In this document: positions 22,522-36,458 of the stretch, in pieces | How positions within the stretch are numbered: the first letter of the stretch is position 1 | Layout of the letters: each line of letters starts with the position of its first letter | Notes under the pieces: generated by a model | Seen by the model: only the letters and a program-made list of their open reading frames with translations | The model's database searches: none | What the model was told of the DNA's origin: nothing | Origin: Diadophis punctatus similis | Lineage: Eukaryota; Chordata; Lepidosauria; Squamata; Dipsadidae | Length of the DNA: 64,000 bases | Direction: 5' to 3' | Assembly: GCA_023053685.1 (NCBI GenBank) | Contig: JALIGW010000059.1 | Location: 744,001 to 808,000 of the forward strand | Made by a program: the position numbers and the translations under genes

Positions 22522-24632
22522 CTCAGAAATGAAAAATAAACAGATATTCCTGTTTCCTAGGGTCTGGAAAGCCAAATTCTCACACCATTTTCAGATCCGA
22601 GCTTTCCCTGACGAGTTAGCCCAAGACGTATCTCAGAATTTGCCATAGAACTGAATTCAGCTAGAAAACTTCACTTTTGACGCAGAGCTCAGAAATGAAA
22701 AAGAAATACATATTCCTTTTCCCTAGGGTCTGGAAAACCGAATTCTCACACCATTTTCAGATCCGAGCTTTCCCTGACAAGATAGCCAAAGTCGTATCAT
22801 AGAATTTACCAATTCAGCCAGAAAACTTCACTATTGACAGAGAGCTCAGAAATGAAAAAGAAACAGTTATTCCTGTTCCCTAGGGTCTCGAAAACCGAAT
22901 TCTCACACCATTTTCAGATCCGAGATTTCCCTGAGGAGTTAGCCCAAGCCGTATCATAGAATTTACCAATTCAGTCCGAAAACTTCACTTTTGACACAGA
23001 GCTCAGAAATGAAAAAGAAATAGATATTCCTGTTCCCTAGGGTCTTGAAAGCCGAATTCTCACACCATTTTCAGATCCGAGCTTTCCCTGACGAGTTAGC
23101 CCAAGGCGTATCTCAGAATTTTCCATAGAACTGAATTCAGCCCGAAAACTTCACTTTTGATGCAGAGCTCAGAAATGAAAAAGAAACACATATTCCTGTT
23201 CCCTAGGGTCTGGAAAGCCGAATTCTCACACCATTTTCAGATCCGAGCTTTCCCTGAGGAGTTAGCCACTGTCGTATTTCAGAATTTGCCGTAGTACTCA
23301 ATTCAGCGCAAAAAATTTACTTTTGACACAGAGCTCAGAAATGAAAAAGAAACACATATTCATGCTCCCCAGGGTGTGAAAGCCGAATTCTCACACCATT
23401 TTCAGATCCGAGTTTTCCCTGACTTGTTAGCCAAAGTCGTATTTTAGAATTTGTCTTGGGACTCAATTCAGCCCGAAAACTTCACTTTTGACACAGAGCT
23501 CAGAAATGAAAAAGAAACAGTTATTCCTGTTTCCTATGGTCTGGAAAGCCAAATTCTCACACCATTTTCAGATCCGAGCTTTCCCTGACGAGTTAGCCCA
23601 AGCCGTATCATAGAATTTACCAATTCAGCCAGAAAACTTCACTATTCACACAGAGCTCAGAAATGAAAAAGAAACAGATATTCCTGTTCCCTAGGGTCTG
23701 GAAAGCCAAATTCTCACACCATTTTCAGATCCGAGCTTTCCCTGACGAGTTAGCCCAAGACGTATCTCAGAATTTGCCATAGAACTGAATTCAGCTAGAA
23801 AACTTCACTTTTGACGCAGAGCTCAGAAATGAAAAAGAAATACATATTCCTTTTCCCTAGGGTCTGGAAAACCGAATTCTCACACCATTATCAGATCCGA
23901 GCTTTCCCTGACAAGATAGCCAAAGTCGTATTATAGAATTTACCAATTCAGCCAGAAAACTTCACTATTGACAGAGAGCTCAGAAATGAAAAAGAAACAG
24001 TTATTCCTGTTCCCTAGGGTCTCGAAAACCGAATTCTCACACCATTTTCAGATCCGAGCTTTCCCTGAGGAGTTAGCCCAAGCCGTATCATAGAATTTAC
24101 CAATTCAGTCCGAAAACTTCACTTTTGACACAGAGCTCAGAAATGAAAAAGAAACACATATTCCTGTTCCCTAGGGTCTGGAAAGCCGAATTCTCACACC
24201 ATTTTCAGATCCGAGCTTTCCATGAGGAGTTAGCCAAAGTCCTATTTCAGAATTTGCCTTAGGACTCAATTCAGCCCGAAAACTTCACTTTTGACACAGA
24301 GCTCAGAAATGAAAAACAAACAGATATTCCTGTTCCCTAGGGTCTGGAAAGCCGAATTCTCACACCATTTTCAGATCCGAGCTTTCCCTGAGGAGTTAGC
24401 CACTGTCGTATTTCAGAATTTGCCGTAGTACTCAATTCAGCGCAAAAAATTTACTTTTGACACAGAGCTCAGAAATGAAAAAGAAACACATATTCATGCT
24501 CCCCAGGGTGTGAAAGCCGAATTCTCACACCATTTTCAGATCCAAGCTTTCCCTGACTTGTTAGCCAAAGTCGTATTTTAGAATTTGCCTTGGGACTCAA
24601 TTCAGCCCGAAAACTTCACTTTTGACACAGAG
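22522..24632. repeat. HOR segment N A B C F G M N A B D E/F G
   Basis: Starts are 22522, 22688, 22845, 23002, 23168, 23334, 23499, 23656, 23822, 23979, 24136, 24302 and 24468. Two shortened HOR rounds each run from N to G with D/E or C lost. B at 22845 carries gagatttccc, a mark of the core region downstream. G at 23334 carries gagttttccc. Confidence 0.87.
22688..22844. repeat. Type A monomer, reference copy (157 bp)
   Basis: Marks: aaatacatattccttttcc, ggaaaaccgaattc, gacaagatagccaaagtcg, and the end attgacagagag. It lacks the 9-bp segment. In the 32-51 kb core a subtype has gacaaggtagcc. Confidence 0.9.
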
Positions 24633-26421
24633 CTCAGAAATGAAAAAGAAACACATATTCCTGTTCCCTAGCGTCTGGAAAGCCGAATTCTCACACCATT
24701 TTCAGATCCGAGCTTTCCCTGAGGAGTTAGCACAACCCGTATCATTGAATTTACCTTAGGACTCAATTCAGCCCGAAAACTTCACTTTTGACACAGAGCT
24801 CAGAAATGAAAAAGAAACACATATTCCTGTTCCCTAGCGTCTGGAAAGCCTAATTCTCACGCCATTTTCAGATCCGAGCTTTCCCTGAGGAGTTAGCCCA
24901 AGCCGTATCATAGAATTTACCAATTCAGCCAGAAAACTTCACTTTTGACACAGAGCTCAGAAATGAAAAAGAAACAGATATTCCTGTTCCCTAGGGTCTG
25001 GAAAGCTGAATTCTCACACCATTTTCAGATCCGAGCTTTCCCTTAGGAGTTAGCCCATCCTGTATCATACAATTTACCTTAGGACTCAATTCAGCCCGAA
25101 AACTTCACTTTTGACACAGAGCTCAGAAATGAAAAAGAAACAGTTATTCCTGTTTCCTATGGTCTGGAAAGCCAAATTCTCACACCATTTTCAGATCCGA
25201 GCTTTCCCTGACGAGTTAGCCCAAGCCGTATCATAGAATTTACCAATTCAGCCAGAAAACTTCACTATTCACACAGAGCTCAGAAATGAAAAATAAACAG
25301 ATATTCCTGTTTCCTAGGGTCTGGAAAGCCAAATTCTCACACCATTTTCAGATCCGAGCTTTCCCTGACGAGTTAGCCCAAGACGTATCTCAGAATTTGC
25401 CATAGAACTGAATTCAGCTAGAAAACTTCACTTTTGACGCAGAGCTCAGAAATGAAAAAGAAATACATATTCCTTTTCCCTAGGGTCTGGAAAACCGAAT
25501 TCTCACACCATTTTCAGATCCGAGCTTTCCCTGACAAGATAGCCAAAGTCGTATCATAGAATTTACCAATTCAGCCAGAAAACTTCACTATTGACAGAGA
25601 GCTCAGAAATGAAAAAGAAACAGTTATTCCTGTTCCCTAGGGTCTCGAAAACCGAATTCTCACACCATTTTCAGATCCGAGATTTCCCTGAGGAGTTAGC
25701 CCAAGCCGTATCATAGAATTTACCAATTCAGTCCGAAAACTTCACTTTTGACACAGAGCTCAGAAATGAAAAAGAAATAGATATTCCTGTTCCCTAGGGT
25801 CTTGAAAGCCGAATTCTCACACCATTTTCAGATCCGAGCTTTCCCTGACGAGTTAGCCCAAGGCGTATCTCAGAATTTTCCATAGAACTGAATTCAGCCC
25901 GAAAACTTCACTTTTGATGCAGAGCTCAGAAATGAAAAAGAAACACATATTCCTGTTCCCTAGGGTCTGGAAAGCCGAATTCTCACACCATTTTCAGATC
26001 CGAGCTTTCCATGAGGAGTTAGCCAAAGTCCTATTTCAGAATTTGCCTTAGGACTCAATTCAGCCCGAAAACTTCACTTTTGACACAGAGCTCAGAAATG
26101 AAAAACAAACAGATATTCCTGTTCCCTAGCGTCTGGAGAGCCGAATTCTCACACCATTTTCAGATCCGAGCTTTCCCTGAGGAGTTAGCCACTGTCGTAT
26201 TTCAGAATTTGCCGTAGTACTCAATTCAGCGCAAAAAATTTACTTTTGACACAGAGCTCAGAAATGAAAAAGAAACACATATTCATGCTCCCCAGGGTGT
26301 GAAAGCCGAATTCTCACACCATTTTCAGATCCGAGCTTTCCCTGACTTGTTAGCCAAAGTCGTATTTTAGAATTTGCCTTGGGACTCAATTCAGCCCGAA
26401 AACTTCACTTTTGACACAGAA
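24633..26421. repeat. HOR segment I J K M N A B C D E' G
   Basis: Starts are 24633, 24799, 24956, 25122, 25279, 25445, 25602, 25759, 25925, 26091 and 26257. The run K M N A B C (24956-25924) repeats 22199-23167 at an offset of 2757 bp. E' (ctggagagcc with F-type tail) replaces E and F, so a separate F is lost. Confidence 0.88.
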
Positions 26422-27713
26422 GTCAGAAATGAAAAAGAAACAGATATCCCTGTTCCCTAGTGTCTGGAAAGCCTAATTCTCACGCCATTTTCAGATCCGA
26501 GCTTTCCCTGAGGATTTAGCCCAAGCCGTATCATAGAATTTACCAATTCAGCCAGAAAACTTCACTTTTGACACAGAGCTCAGAAATGAAAAAGAAACAG
26601 ATATTCCTGTTCCCTAGGGTCTGGAAAGCTGAATTCTCACACCATTTTCAGATCCGAGCTTTCCCTTAGGAGTTAGCCCATCCTGTATCATACAATTTAC
26701 CTTAGGACTCAATTCAGCCCGAAAACTTCACTTTTGACACAGAGCTCAGAAATGAAAAAGAAACAGTTATTCCTGTTTCCTATGGTCTGGAAAGCCAAAT
26801 TCTCACACCATTTTCAGATCCGAGCTTTCCCTGACGAGTTAGCCCAAGCCGTATCATAGAATTTACCAATTCAGCCAGAAAACTTCACTATTCACACAGA
26901 GCTCAGAAATGAAAAATAAACAGATATTCCTGTTTCCTAGGGTCTGGAAAGCCAAATTCTCACACCATTTTCAGATCCGAGCTTTCCCTGACGAGTTAGC
27001 CCAAGACGTATCTCAGAATTTGCCATAGAACTGAATTCAGCTAGAAAACTTCACTTTTGACGCAGAGCTCAGAAATGAAAAAGAAATACATATTCCTTTT
27101 CCCTAGGGTCTGGAAAACCGAATTCTCACACCATTTTCAGATCCGAGCTTTCCCTGACAAGATAGCCAAAGTCGTATCATAGAATTTACCAATTCAGCCA
27201 GAAAACTTCACTATTGACAGAGAGCTCAGAAATGAAAAAGAAACAGTTATTCCTGTTCCCTAGGGTCTCGAAAACCGAATTCTCACACCATTTTCAGATC
27301 CGAGATTTCCCTGAGGAGTTAGCCCAAGCCGTATCATAGAATTTACCAATTCAGTCCGAAAACTTCACTTTTGACACAGAGCTCAGAAATGAAAAAGAAA
27401 TAGATATTCCTGTTCCCTAGGGTCTTGAAAGCCGAATTCTCACACCATTTTCAGATCCGAGCTTTCCCTGACGAGTTAGCCCAAGGCGTATCTCAGAATT
27501 TTCCATAGAACTGAATTCAGCCCGAAAACTTCACTTTTGATGCAGAGCTCAGAAATGAAAAAGAAACACATATTCCTGTTCCCTAGGGTCTGGAAAGCCG
27601 AATTCTCACACCATTTTCAGATCCGAGCTTTCCATGAGGAGTTAGCCAAAGTCCTATTTCAGAATTTGCCTTAGGACTCAATTCAGCCCGAAAACTTCAC
27701 TTTTGACACAGAG

Positions 27714-27879
27714 CTCAGAAATGAAAAACAAACAGATATTCCTGTTCCCTAGCGTCTGGAGAGCCGAATTCTCACACCATTTTCAGATCCGAGCTTTCCC
27801 TGAGGAGTTAGCCACTGTCGTATTTCAGAATTTGCCGTAGTACTCAATTCAGCGCAAAAAATTTACTTTTGACACAGAG
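27714..27879. repeat. Type E' monomer, core subtype (166 bp)
   Basis: It has the E head (gaaaaacaaacagat, tagcgtctgg) with the private change ctggagagcc, then an F tail (gccactgtcg, gtagtactc, cgcaaaaaattta). It looks like an E/F recombinant that replaced both E and F in the core and was then amplified. An earlier copy is at 9378. Confidence 0.9.
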
Positions 27880-28044
27880 CTCAGAAATGAAAAAGAAACA
27901 CATATTCATGCTCCCCAGGGTGTGAAAGCCGAATTCTCACACCATTTTCAGATCCGAGCTTTCCCTGACTTGTTAGCCAAAGTCGTATTTTAGAATTTGC
28001 CTTGGGACTCAATTCAGCCCGAAAACTTCACTTTTGACACAGAA

Positions 28045-28201
28045 GTCAGAAATGAAAAAGAAACAGATATCCCTGTTCCCTAGTGTCTGGAAAGCCGAAT
28101 TCTCACGCCATTTTCAGATCCAAGCTTTCCCTGAGGATTTAGCCCAAGCCGTATCATAGAATTTACCAATTCAGCCAGAAAACTTCACTTTTGACACAGA
28201 G
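28045..28201. repeat. Type H monomer, reference copy (157 bp)
   Basis: Marks: gtcagaaat start, cagatatccctg, tagtgtctgg, cacgccattttcag, ccaagctttcc (HindIII site), gaggatttagcc. An older subtype (435, 1577, 15875, 17655, 19608) has gaggacttagcc and aaaaattcac. Confidence 0.9.
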
Positions 28202-28358
28202 CTCAGAAATGAAAAAGAAACAGTTATTCCTGTTTCCTATGGTCTGGAAAGCCAAATTCTCACACCATTTTCAGATCCGAGCTTTCCCTCACGAGTTAGC
28301 CCAAGCCGTATCATAGAATTTACCAATTCAGCCAGAAAACTTCACTTTTGACACAGAG
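28202..28358. repeat. Type M' monomer, subtype (157 bp)
   Basis: It has the M head (tttcctatgg) with ccctcacgag in place of ccctgacgag, and the end ttttgacacagag. It sits between H and I and so marks the start of each core HOR (28202, 32092, 34359, 37759, 40026, 43426, 49104, 52827, 55103). It is also at 12788 and 13921. Confidence 0.9.
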
Positions 28359-30146
28359 CTCAGAAATGAAAAAGAAACACATATTCCTGTTACCTAGCGT
28401 CTGGAAAGCCGAATTCTCACACCATTTTCAGATCCGAGCTTTCCCTGAGGAGTTAGCACAACCCGTATCATTGAATTTACCTTAGGACTCAATTCAGCCC
28501 GAAAACTTCACTTTTGACACAGAGCTCAGAAATGAAAAAGAAACACATATTCCTGTTCCCTAGCGTCTGGAAAGCCTAATTCTCACGCCATTTTCAGATC
28601 CGAGCTTTCCCTGAGGAGTTAGCCCAAGCCGTATCATAGAATTTACCAATTCAGCCAGAAAACTTCACTTTTGACACAGAGCTCAGAAATGAAAAAGAAA
28701 CAGATATTCCTGTTCCCTAGGGTCTGGAAAGCTGAATTCTCACACCATTTTCAGATCCGAGCTTTCCCTTAGGAGTTAGCCCAACCTGTATCATACAATT
28801 TACCTGAGGACTCAATTCAGCCTGAAAACTTCACTTTTGACACAGAGCTCAGAAATGAAAAAGAAACACATATTCATGCTCTCCAGGGTCTGGAAAGCCA
28901 AAATCTCACACCATTTTCAGAACCTAGCTTTCCCTGAGGAGTTAGCCAAAGTCGTATTTTAGAATTTGCCTTGGGACTCAATTCAGCCCGAAAACTTCAC
29001 TTTTGACACAGAGCTCAGAAATGAAAAAGAAACAGTTATTCCTGTTTCCTATGGTCTGGAAAGCCAAATTCTCACACCATTTTCAGATCCGAGCTTTCCC
29101 TGACGAGTTAGCCCAAGCCGTATCATAGAATTTACCAATTCAGCCAGAAAACTTCACTATTGACACAGAGCTCAGAAATGAAAAAGAAACATATTCCTGT
29201 TCCCTAGGGTCTGGAAAGCCAAATTCTCACACCATTTTCAGATCCGAGCTTTCCCTGACGAGTTAGCCCAAGAAGTATCTCAGAATTTGCCATAGAACTG
29301 AATTCAGCTAGAAAACTTGACTTTTGACGCAGAGCTCAGAAATGAAAAAGAAATACATATTCCTTTTCCCTAGGGTCTGGAAAACCGAATTCTCACACCA
29401 TTTTCAGATCCGAGCTTTCCCTGACAAGGTAGCCAAAGTCGTATCATAGAATTTACCAATTCAGCCAGAAAACTTCACTATTGACAGAGAGCTCAGAAAT
29501 GAAAAAGAAACAGATATTCCTGTTCCCTAGGGTCTGGAAAGCTGAATTCTCACACCATTTTCAGATCCGAGCTTTCCCTTAGGAGTTAGCCCAAGCCGTA
29601 TCATAGAATTTACCAATTCAGTCCGAAAACTTCACTTTTGACACAGAGCTCAGAAATGAAAAAGAAATAGATATTCCTGTTCCATAGGGTCTTGAAAGCC
29701 GAATTCTCACACCATTTTCAGATCCGAGCTTTCCCTGACGAGTTAGCCCAAGGCGTATCTCAGAATTTTCCATAGAACTGAATTCAGCCCGAAAACTTCA
29801 CTTTTGACGCAGAGCTCAGAAATGAAAAAGAAACACATATTCCTGTTCCCTAGGGTCTGGAAAGCCGAATTCTCACACCATTTTCAGATCCGAGCTTTCC
29901 ATGAGGAGTTAGCCAAAGTCCTATTTCAGAATTTGCCTTAGGACTCAATTCAGCCCGAAAACTTCACTTTTGACACAGAGCTCAGAAATGAAAAACAAAC
30001 AGATATTCCTGTTCCCTAGCGTCTGGAGAGCCGAATTCTCACACCATTTTCAGATCCGAGCTTTCCCTGAGGAGTTAGCCACTGTCGTATTTCAGAATTT
30101 GCCGTAGTACTCAATTCAGCGCAAAAAATTTACTTTTGACACAGAG
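28202..30146. repeat. HOR segment M' I J K L M N A K/B C D E'
   Basis: Starts are 28202, 28359, 28525, 28682, 28848, 29014, 29171, 29335, 29492, 29649, 29815 and 29981. This is a truncated relative of the 14-mer at 32092 (offset 3890 bp). Shared marks are cctgaggactc in K, gaaacatattcc (2-bp loss) and aacttgac in N, gacaaggtagcc in A, and the K/B hybrid. Confidence 0.9.
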
Positions 30147-32091
30147 CTCAGAAATGAAAAAGAAACACATATTCATGCTCCCCAGGGTGTGAAAGCCGAA
30201 TTCTCACACCATTTTCAGATCCGAGCTTTCCCTGAGGAGTTAGCACAACCCGTATCATTGAATTTACCTTAGGACTCAATTCAGCCCGAAAACTTCACTT
30301 TTGACACAGAGCTCAGAAATGAAAAAGAAACACATATTCCTGTTCCCTAGCGTCTGGAAAGCCTAATTCTCACGCCATTTTCAGATCCGAGCTTTCCCTG
30401 AGGAGTTAGCCCAAGCCGTATCATAGAATTTACCAATTCAGCCAGAAAACTTCACTTTTGACACAGAGCTCAGAAATGAAAAAGAAACAGATATTCCTGT
30501 TCCCTAGGGTCTGGAAAGCTGAATTCTCACACCATTTTCAGATCCGAGCTTTCCCTTAGGAGTTAGCCCATCCTGTATCATACAATTTACCTTAGGACTC
30601 AATTCAGCCCGAAAACTTCACTTTTGACACAGAGCTCAGAAATGAAAAAGAAACAGTTATTCCTGTTTCCTATGGTCTGGAAAGCCAAATTCTCACACCA
30701 TTTTCAGATCCGAGCTTTCCCTGACGAGTTAGCCCAAGCCGTATCATAGAATTTACCAATTCAGCCAGAAAACTTCACTATTCACACAGAGCTCAGAAAT
30801 GAAAAATAAACAGATATTCCTGTTTCCTAGGGTCTGGAAAGCCAAATTCTCACACCATTTTCAGATCCGAGCTTTCCCTGACGAGTTAGCCCAAGACGTA
30901 TCTCAGAATTTGCCATAGAACTGAATTCAGCTAGAAAACTTCACTTTTGACGCAGAGCTCAGAAATGAAAAAGAAATACATATTCCTTTTCCCTAGGGTC
31001 TGGAAAACCGAATTCTCACACCATTTTCAGATCCGAGCTTTCCCTGACAAGATAGCCAAAGTCGTATCATAGAATTTACCAATTCAGCCAGAAAACTTCA
31101 CTATTGACAGAGAGCTCAGAAATGAAAAAGAAACAGTTATTCCTGTTCCCTAGGGTCTCGAAAACCGAATTCTCACACCATTTTCAGATCCGAGATTTCC
31201 CTGAGGAGTTAGCCCAAGCCGTATCATAGAATTTACCAATTCAGTCCGAAAACTTCACTTTTGACACAGAGCTCAGAAATGAAAAAGAAATAGATATTCC
31301 TGTTCCCTAGGGTCTTGAAAGCCGAATTCTCACACCATTTTCAGATCCGAGCTTTCCCTGACGAGTTAGCCCAAGGCGTATCTCAGAATTTTCCATAGAA
31401 CTGAATTCAGCCCGAAAACTTCACTTTTGATGCAGAGCTCAGAAATGAAAAAGAAACACATATTCCTGTTCCCTAGGGTCTGGAAAGCCGAATTCTCACA
31501 CCATTTTCAGATCCGAGCTTTCCATGAGGAGTTAGCCAAAGTCCTATTTCAGAATTTGCCTTAGGACTCAATTCAGCCCGAAAACTTCACTTTTGACACA
31601 GAGCTCAGAAATGAAAAACAAACAGATATTCCTGTTCCCTAGCGTCTGGAGAGCCGAATTCTCACACCATTTTCAGATCCGAGCTTTCCCTGAGGAGTTA
31701 GCCACTGTCGTATTTCAGAATTTGCCGTAGTACTCAATTCAGCGCAAAAAATTTACTTTTGACACAGAGCTCAGAAATGAAAAAGAAACACATATTCATG
31801 CTCCCCAGGGTGTGAAAGCCGAATTCTCACACCATTTTCAGATCCGAGCTTTCCCTGACTTGTTAGCCAAAGTCGTATTTTAGAATTTGCCTTGGGACTC
31901 AATTCAGCCCGAAAACTTCACTTTTGACACAGAAGTCAGAAATGAAAAAGAAACAGATATCCCTGTTCCCTAGTGTCTGGAAAGCCGAATTCTCACGCCA
32001 TTTTCAGATCCAAGCTTTCCCTGAGGATTTAGCCCAAGCCGTATCATAGAATTTACCAATTCAGCCAGAAAACTTCACTTTTGACACAGAG
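30147..32091. repeat. HOR segment G/I J K M N A B C D E' G H
   Basis: Starts are 30147, 30312, 30469, 30635, 30792, 30958, 31115, 31272, 31438, 31604, 31770 and 31935. The first unit is a G head (ctccccagggtgtg) on an I tail (gcacaacccg), a junction that deletes H and M' relative to neighbours. The rest repeats 26579-28201 closely (offset 3890 bp). Confidence 0.89.
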
Positions 32092-35000
32092 CTCAGAAAT
32101 GAAAAAGAAACAGTTATTCCTGTTTCCTATGGTCTGGAAAGCCAAATTCTCACACCATTTTCAGATCCGAGCTTTCCCTCACGAGTTAGCCCAAGCCGTA
32201 TCATAGAATTTACCAATTCAGCCCGAAAACTTCACTTTTGACACAGAGCTCAGAAATGAAAAAGAAACACATATTCCTGTTACCTAGCGTCTGGAAAGCC
32301 GAATTCTCACACCATTTTCAGATCCGAGCTTTCCCTGAGGAGTTAGCACAACCCGTATCATTGAATTTACCTTAGGACTCAATTCAGCCCGAAAACTTCA
32401 CTTTTGACACAGAGCTCAGAAATGAAAAAGAAACACATATTCCTGTTCCCTAGCGTCTGGAAAGCCTAATTCTCACGCCATTTTCAGATCCGAGCTTTCC
32501 CTGAGGAGTTAGCCCAAGCCGTATCATAGAATTTACCAATTCAGCCAGAAAACTTCACTTTTGACACAGAGCTCAGAAATGAAAAAGAAACAGATATTCC
32601 TGTTCCCTAGGGTCTGGAAAGCTGAATTCTCACACCATTTTCAGATCCGAGCTTTCCCTTAGGAGTTAGCCCAACCTGTATCATACAATTTACCTGAGGA
32701 CTCAATTCAGCCTGAAAACTTCACTTTTGACACAGAGCTCAGAAATGAAAAAGAAACACATATTCATGCTCTCCAGGGTCTGGAAAGCCAAAATCTCACA
32801 CCATTTTCAGAACCTAGCTTTCCCTGAGGAGTTAGCCAAAGTCGTATTTTAGAATTTGCCTTGGGACTCAATTCAGCCCGAAAACTTCACTTTTGACACA
32901 GAGCTCAGAAATGAAAAAGAAACAGTTATTCCTGTTTCCTATGGTCTGGAAAGCCAAATTCTCACACCATTTTCAGATCCGAGCTTTCCCTGACGAGTTA
33001 GCCCAAGCCGTATCATAGAATTTACCAATTCAGCCAGAAAACTTCACTATTGACACAGAGCTCAGAAATGAAAAAGAAACATATTCCTGTTCCCTAGGGT
33101 CTGGAAAGCCAAATTCTCACACCATTTTCAGATCCGAGCTTTCCCTGAAGAGTTAGCCCAAGAAGTATCTCAGAATTTGCCATAGAACTGAATTCAGCTA
33201 GAAAACTTGACTTTTGACGCAGAGCTCAGAAATGAAAAAGAAATACATATTCCTTTTCCCTAGGGTCTGGAAAACCGAATTCTCACACCATTTTCAGATC
33301 CGAGCTTTCCCTGACAAGGTAGCCAAAGTCGTATCATAGAATTTACCAATTCAGCCAGAAAACTTCACTATTGACAGAGAGCTCAGAAATGAAAAAGAAA
33401 CAGATATTCCTGTTCCCTAGGGTCTGGAAAGCTGAATTCTCACACCATTTTCAGATCCGAGCTTTCCCTTAGGAGTTAGCCCAAGCCGTATCATAGAATT
33501 TACCAATTCAGTCCGAAAACTTCACTTTTGACACAGAGCTCAGAAATGAAAAAGAAATAGATATTCCTGTTCCCTAGGGTCTTGAAAGCCGAATTCTCAC
33601 ACCATTTTCAGATCCGAGCTTTCCCTGACGAGTTAGCCCAAGGCGTATCTCAGAATTTTCCATAGAACTGAATTCAGCCCGAAAACTTCACTTTTGACGC
33701 AGAGCTCAGAAATGAAAAAGAAACACATATTCCTGTTCCCTAGGGTCTGGAAAGCCGAATTCTCACACCATTTTCAGATCCGAGCTTTCCATGAGGAGTT
33801 AGCCAAAGTCCTATTTCAGAATTTGCCTTAGGACTCAATTCAGCCCGAAAACTTCACTTTTGACACAGAGCTCAGAAATGAAAAACAAACAGATATTCCT
33901 GTTCCCTAGCGTCTGGAGAGCCGAATTCTCACACCATTTTCAGATCCGAGCTTTCCCTGAGGAGTTAGCCACTGTCGTATTTCAGAATTTGCCGTAGTAC
34001 TCAATTCAGCGCAAAAAATTTACTTTTGACACAGAGCTCAGAAATGAAAAAGAAACACATATTCATGCTCCCCAGGGTGTGAAAGCCGAATTCTCACACC
34101 ATTTTCAGATCCGAGCTTTCCCTGACTTGTTAGCCAAAGTCGTATTTTAGAATTTGCCTTGGGACTCAATTCAGCCCGAAAACTTCACTTTTGACACAGA
34201 AGTCAGAAATGAAAAAGAAACAGATATCCCTGTTCCCTAGTGTCTGGAAAGCCGAATTCTCACGCCATTTTCAGATCCAAGCTTTCCCTGAGGATTTAGC
34301 CCAAGCCGTATCATAGAATTTACCAATTCAGCCAGAAAACTTCACTTTTGACACAGAGCTCAGAAATGAAAAAGAAACAGTTATTCCTGTTTCCTATGGT
34401 CTGGAAAGCCAAATTCTCACACCATTTTCAGATCCGAGCTTTCCCTCACGAGTTAGCCCAAGCCGTATCATAGAATTTACCAATTCAGCCAGAAAACTTC
34501 ACTTTTGACACAGAGCTCAGAAATGAAAAAGAAACACATATTCCTGTTACCTAGCGTCTGGAAAGCCGAATTCTCACACCATTTTCAGATCCGAGCTTTC
34601 CCTGAGGAGTTAGCACAACCCATATCATTGAATTTACCTTAGGACTCAATTCAGCCTGAAAACTTCACTTTTGACACAGAGCTCAGAAATGAAAAAGAAA
34701 CACATATTCCTGTTCCCTAGCGTCTGGAAAGCCTAATTCTCACGCCATTTTCAGATCCGAGCTTTCCCTGAGGAGTTAGCCCAAGCCGTATCATAGAATT
34801 TACCAATTCAGCCAGAAAACTTCACTTTTGACACAGAGCTCAGAAATGAAAAAGAAACACATATTCATGCTCTCCAGGGTCTGGAAAGCCAAAATCTCAC
34901 ACCATTTTCAGAACCTAGCTTTCCCTGAGGAGTTAGCCAAAGTCGTATTTTAGAATTTGCCTTGGGACTCAATTCAGCCCGAAAACTTCACTTTTGACAC

Positions 35001-35805
35001 AGAGCTCAGAAATGAAAAAGAAACAGTTATTCCTGTTTCCTATGGTCTGGAAAGCCAAATTCTCACACCATTTTCAGATCCGAGCTTTCCCTGACGAGTT
35101 AGCCCAAGCCGTATCATAGAATTTACCAATTCAGCCAGAAAACTTCACTATTGACACAGAGCTCAGAAATGAAAAAGAAACATATTCCTGTTCCCTAGGG
35201 TCTGGAAAGCCAAATTCTCACACCATTTTCAGATCCGAGCTTTCCCTGACGAGTTAGCCCAAGACGTATCTCAGAATTTGCCATAGAACTGAATTCAGCT
35301 TGAAAACTTGACTTTTGACGCAGAGGTCAGAAATGAAAAAGAAATACATATTCCTTTTCCCTAGGGTCTGGAAAACTGAATTCTCACACCATTTTCAGAT
35401 CCGAGCTTTCCCTGACAAGGTAGCCAAAGTCGTATCATAGAATTTACCAATTCAGCCAGAAAACTTCACTATTGACAGAGAGCTCAGAAATGAAAAAGAA
35501 ACAGATATTCCTGTTCCCTAGGGTCTGGAAAGCTGAATTCTCACACCATTTTCAGATCCGAGCTTTCCCTTAGGAGTTAGCCCAAGCCGTATCATAGAAT
35601 TTACCAATTCAGTCCGAAAACTTCACTTTTGACACAGAGCTCAGAAATGAAAAAGAAATAGATATTCCTGTTCCCTAGGGTCTTGAAAGCCGAATTCTCA
35701 CACCATTTTCAGATCCGAGCTTTCCCTGACGAGTTAGCCCAAGGCGTACCTCAGAATTTTCCATAGAACTGAATTCAGCCCGAAAACTTCACTTTTGACG
35801 CAGAG

Positions 35806-36458
35806 CTCAGAAATGAAAAAAAACACATATTCCTGTTCCCTAGGGTCTGGAAAGCCGAATTCTCACACCATTTTCAGATCCGAGCTTTCCCTGAGGAGTT
35901 AGCCCAACCCGTATCATACAATTTACCTTAGGACTCAATTCAGCCCGAAAACTTCACTTTTGACACAGAGCTCAGAAATGAAAAAGAAACACATATTCCT
36001 GTTCCCTAGCGTCTGGAAAGCCTAATTCTCACGCCATTTTCAGATCCGAGCTTTCCCTGAGGAGTTAGCCCAAGCCGTATCATAGAATTTACCAATTCAG
36101 CCAGAAAACTTCACTATTCACACAGAGCTCAGAAATGAAAAAGAAACAGATATACCTGTTCCCTAGGGTCTGGAAAGCCGAATTCTCACACCATTTTCAG
36201 ATCCGAGCTTTCCCTGACGAGTTAGCCCAAGGCGTATCTCAGAATTTTCCATAGAACTGAATTCAGCCCGAAAACTTCACTTTTGATGCAAAGCTCAGAA
36301 ATGAAAAAGAAACACATATTCCTGTTCCCTAGGGTCTGGAAGCCGAATTCTCACACCATTTTCAGATACGAGCTTTCCCTGAGGAGTTAGCCCAACCCGT
36401 ATCATAGAATTTACCTTAGGACTCAATTCAGCCCGAAAACTTCACTTTTGACACAGAG
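35806..36458. repeat. O' J P Q module (653 bp)
   Basis: Four monomers at 35806, 35971, 36128 and 36294. The same module is at 41473-42125, 44716-45368, 50874-51526 and (654 bp) 53795-54448. It is absent from the 14-mer and from the left and right flanks, so it is an acquisition specific to the 21-mer lineage. Confidence 0.9.

Larger units (their letters stand above)
26422..28201. repeat. HOR segment H/J K M N A B C D E' G H
   Basis: Starts are 26422, 26579, 26745, 26902, 27068, 27225, 27382, 27548, 27714, 27880 and 28045. The first unit joins an H head (atatccctg, tagtgtctgg) to J (aaagcctaattc) but keeps the H-like gaggattta. From 26579 the segment repeats 24956 onward at an offset of 1623 bp. 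Confidence 0.88.
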
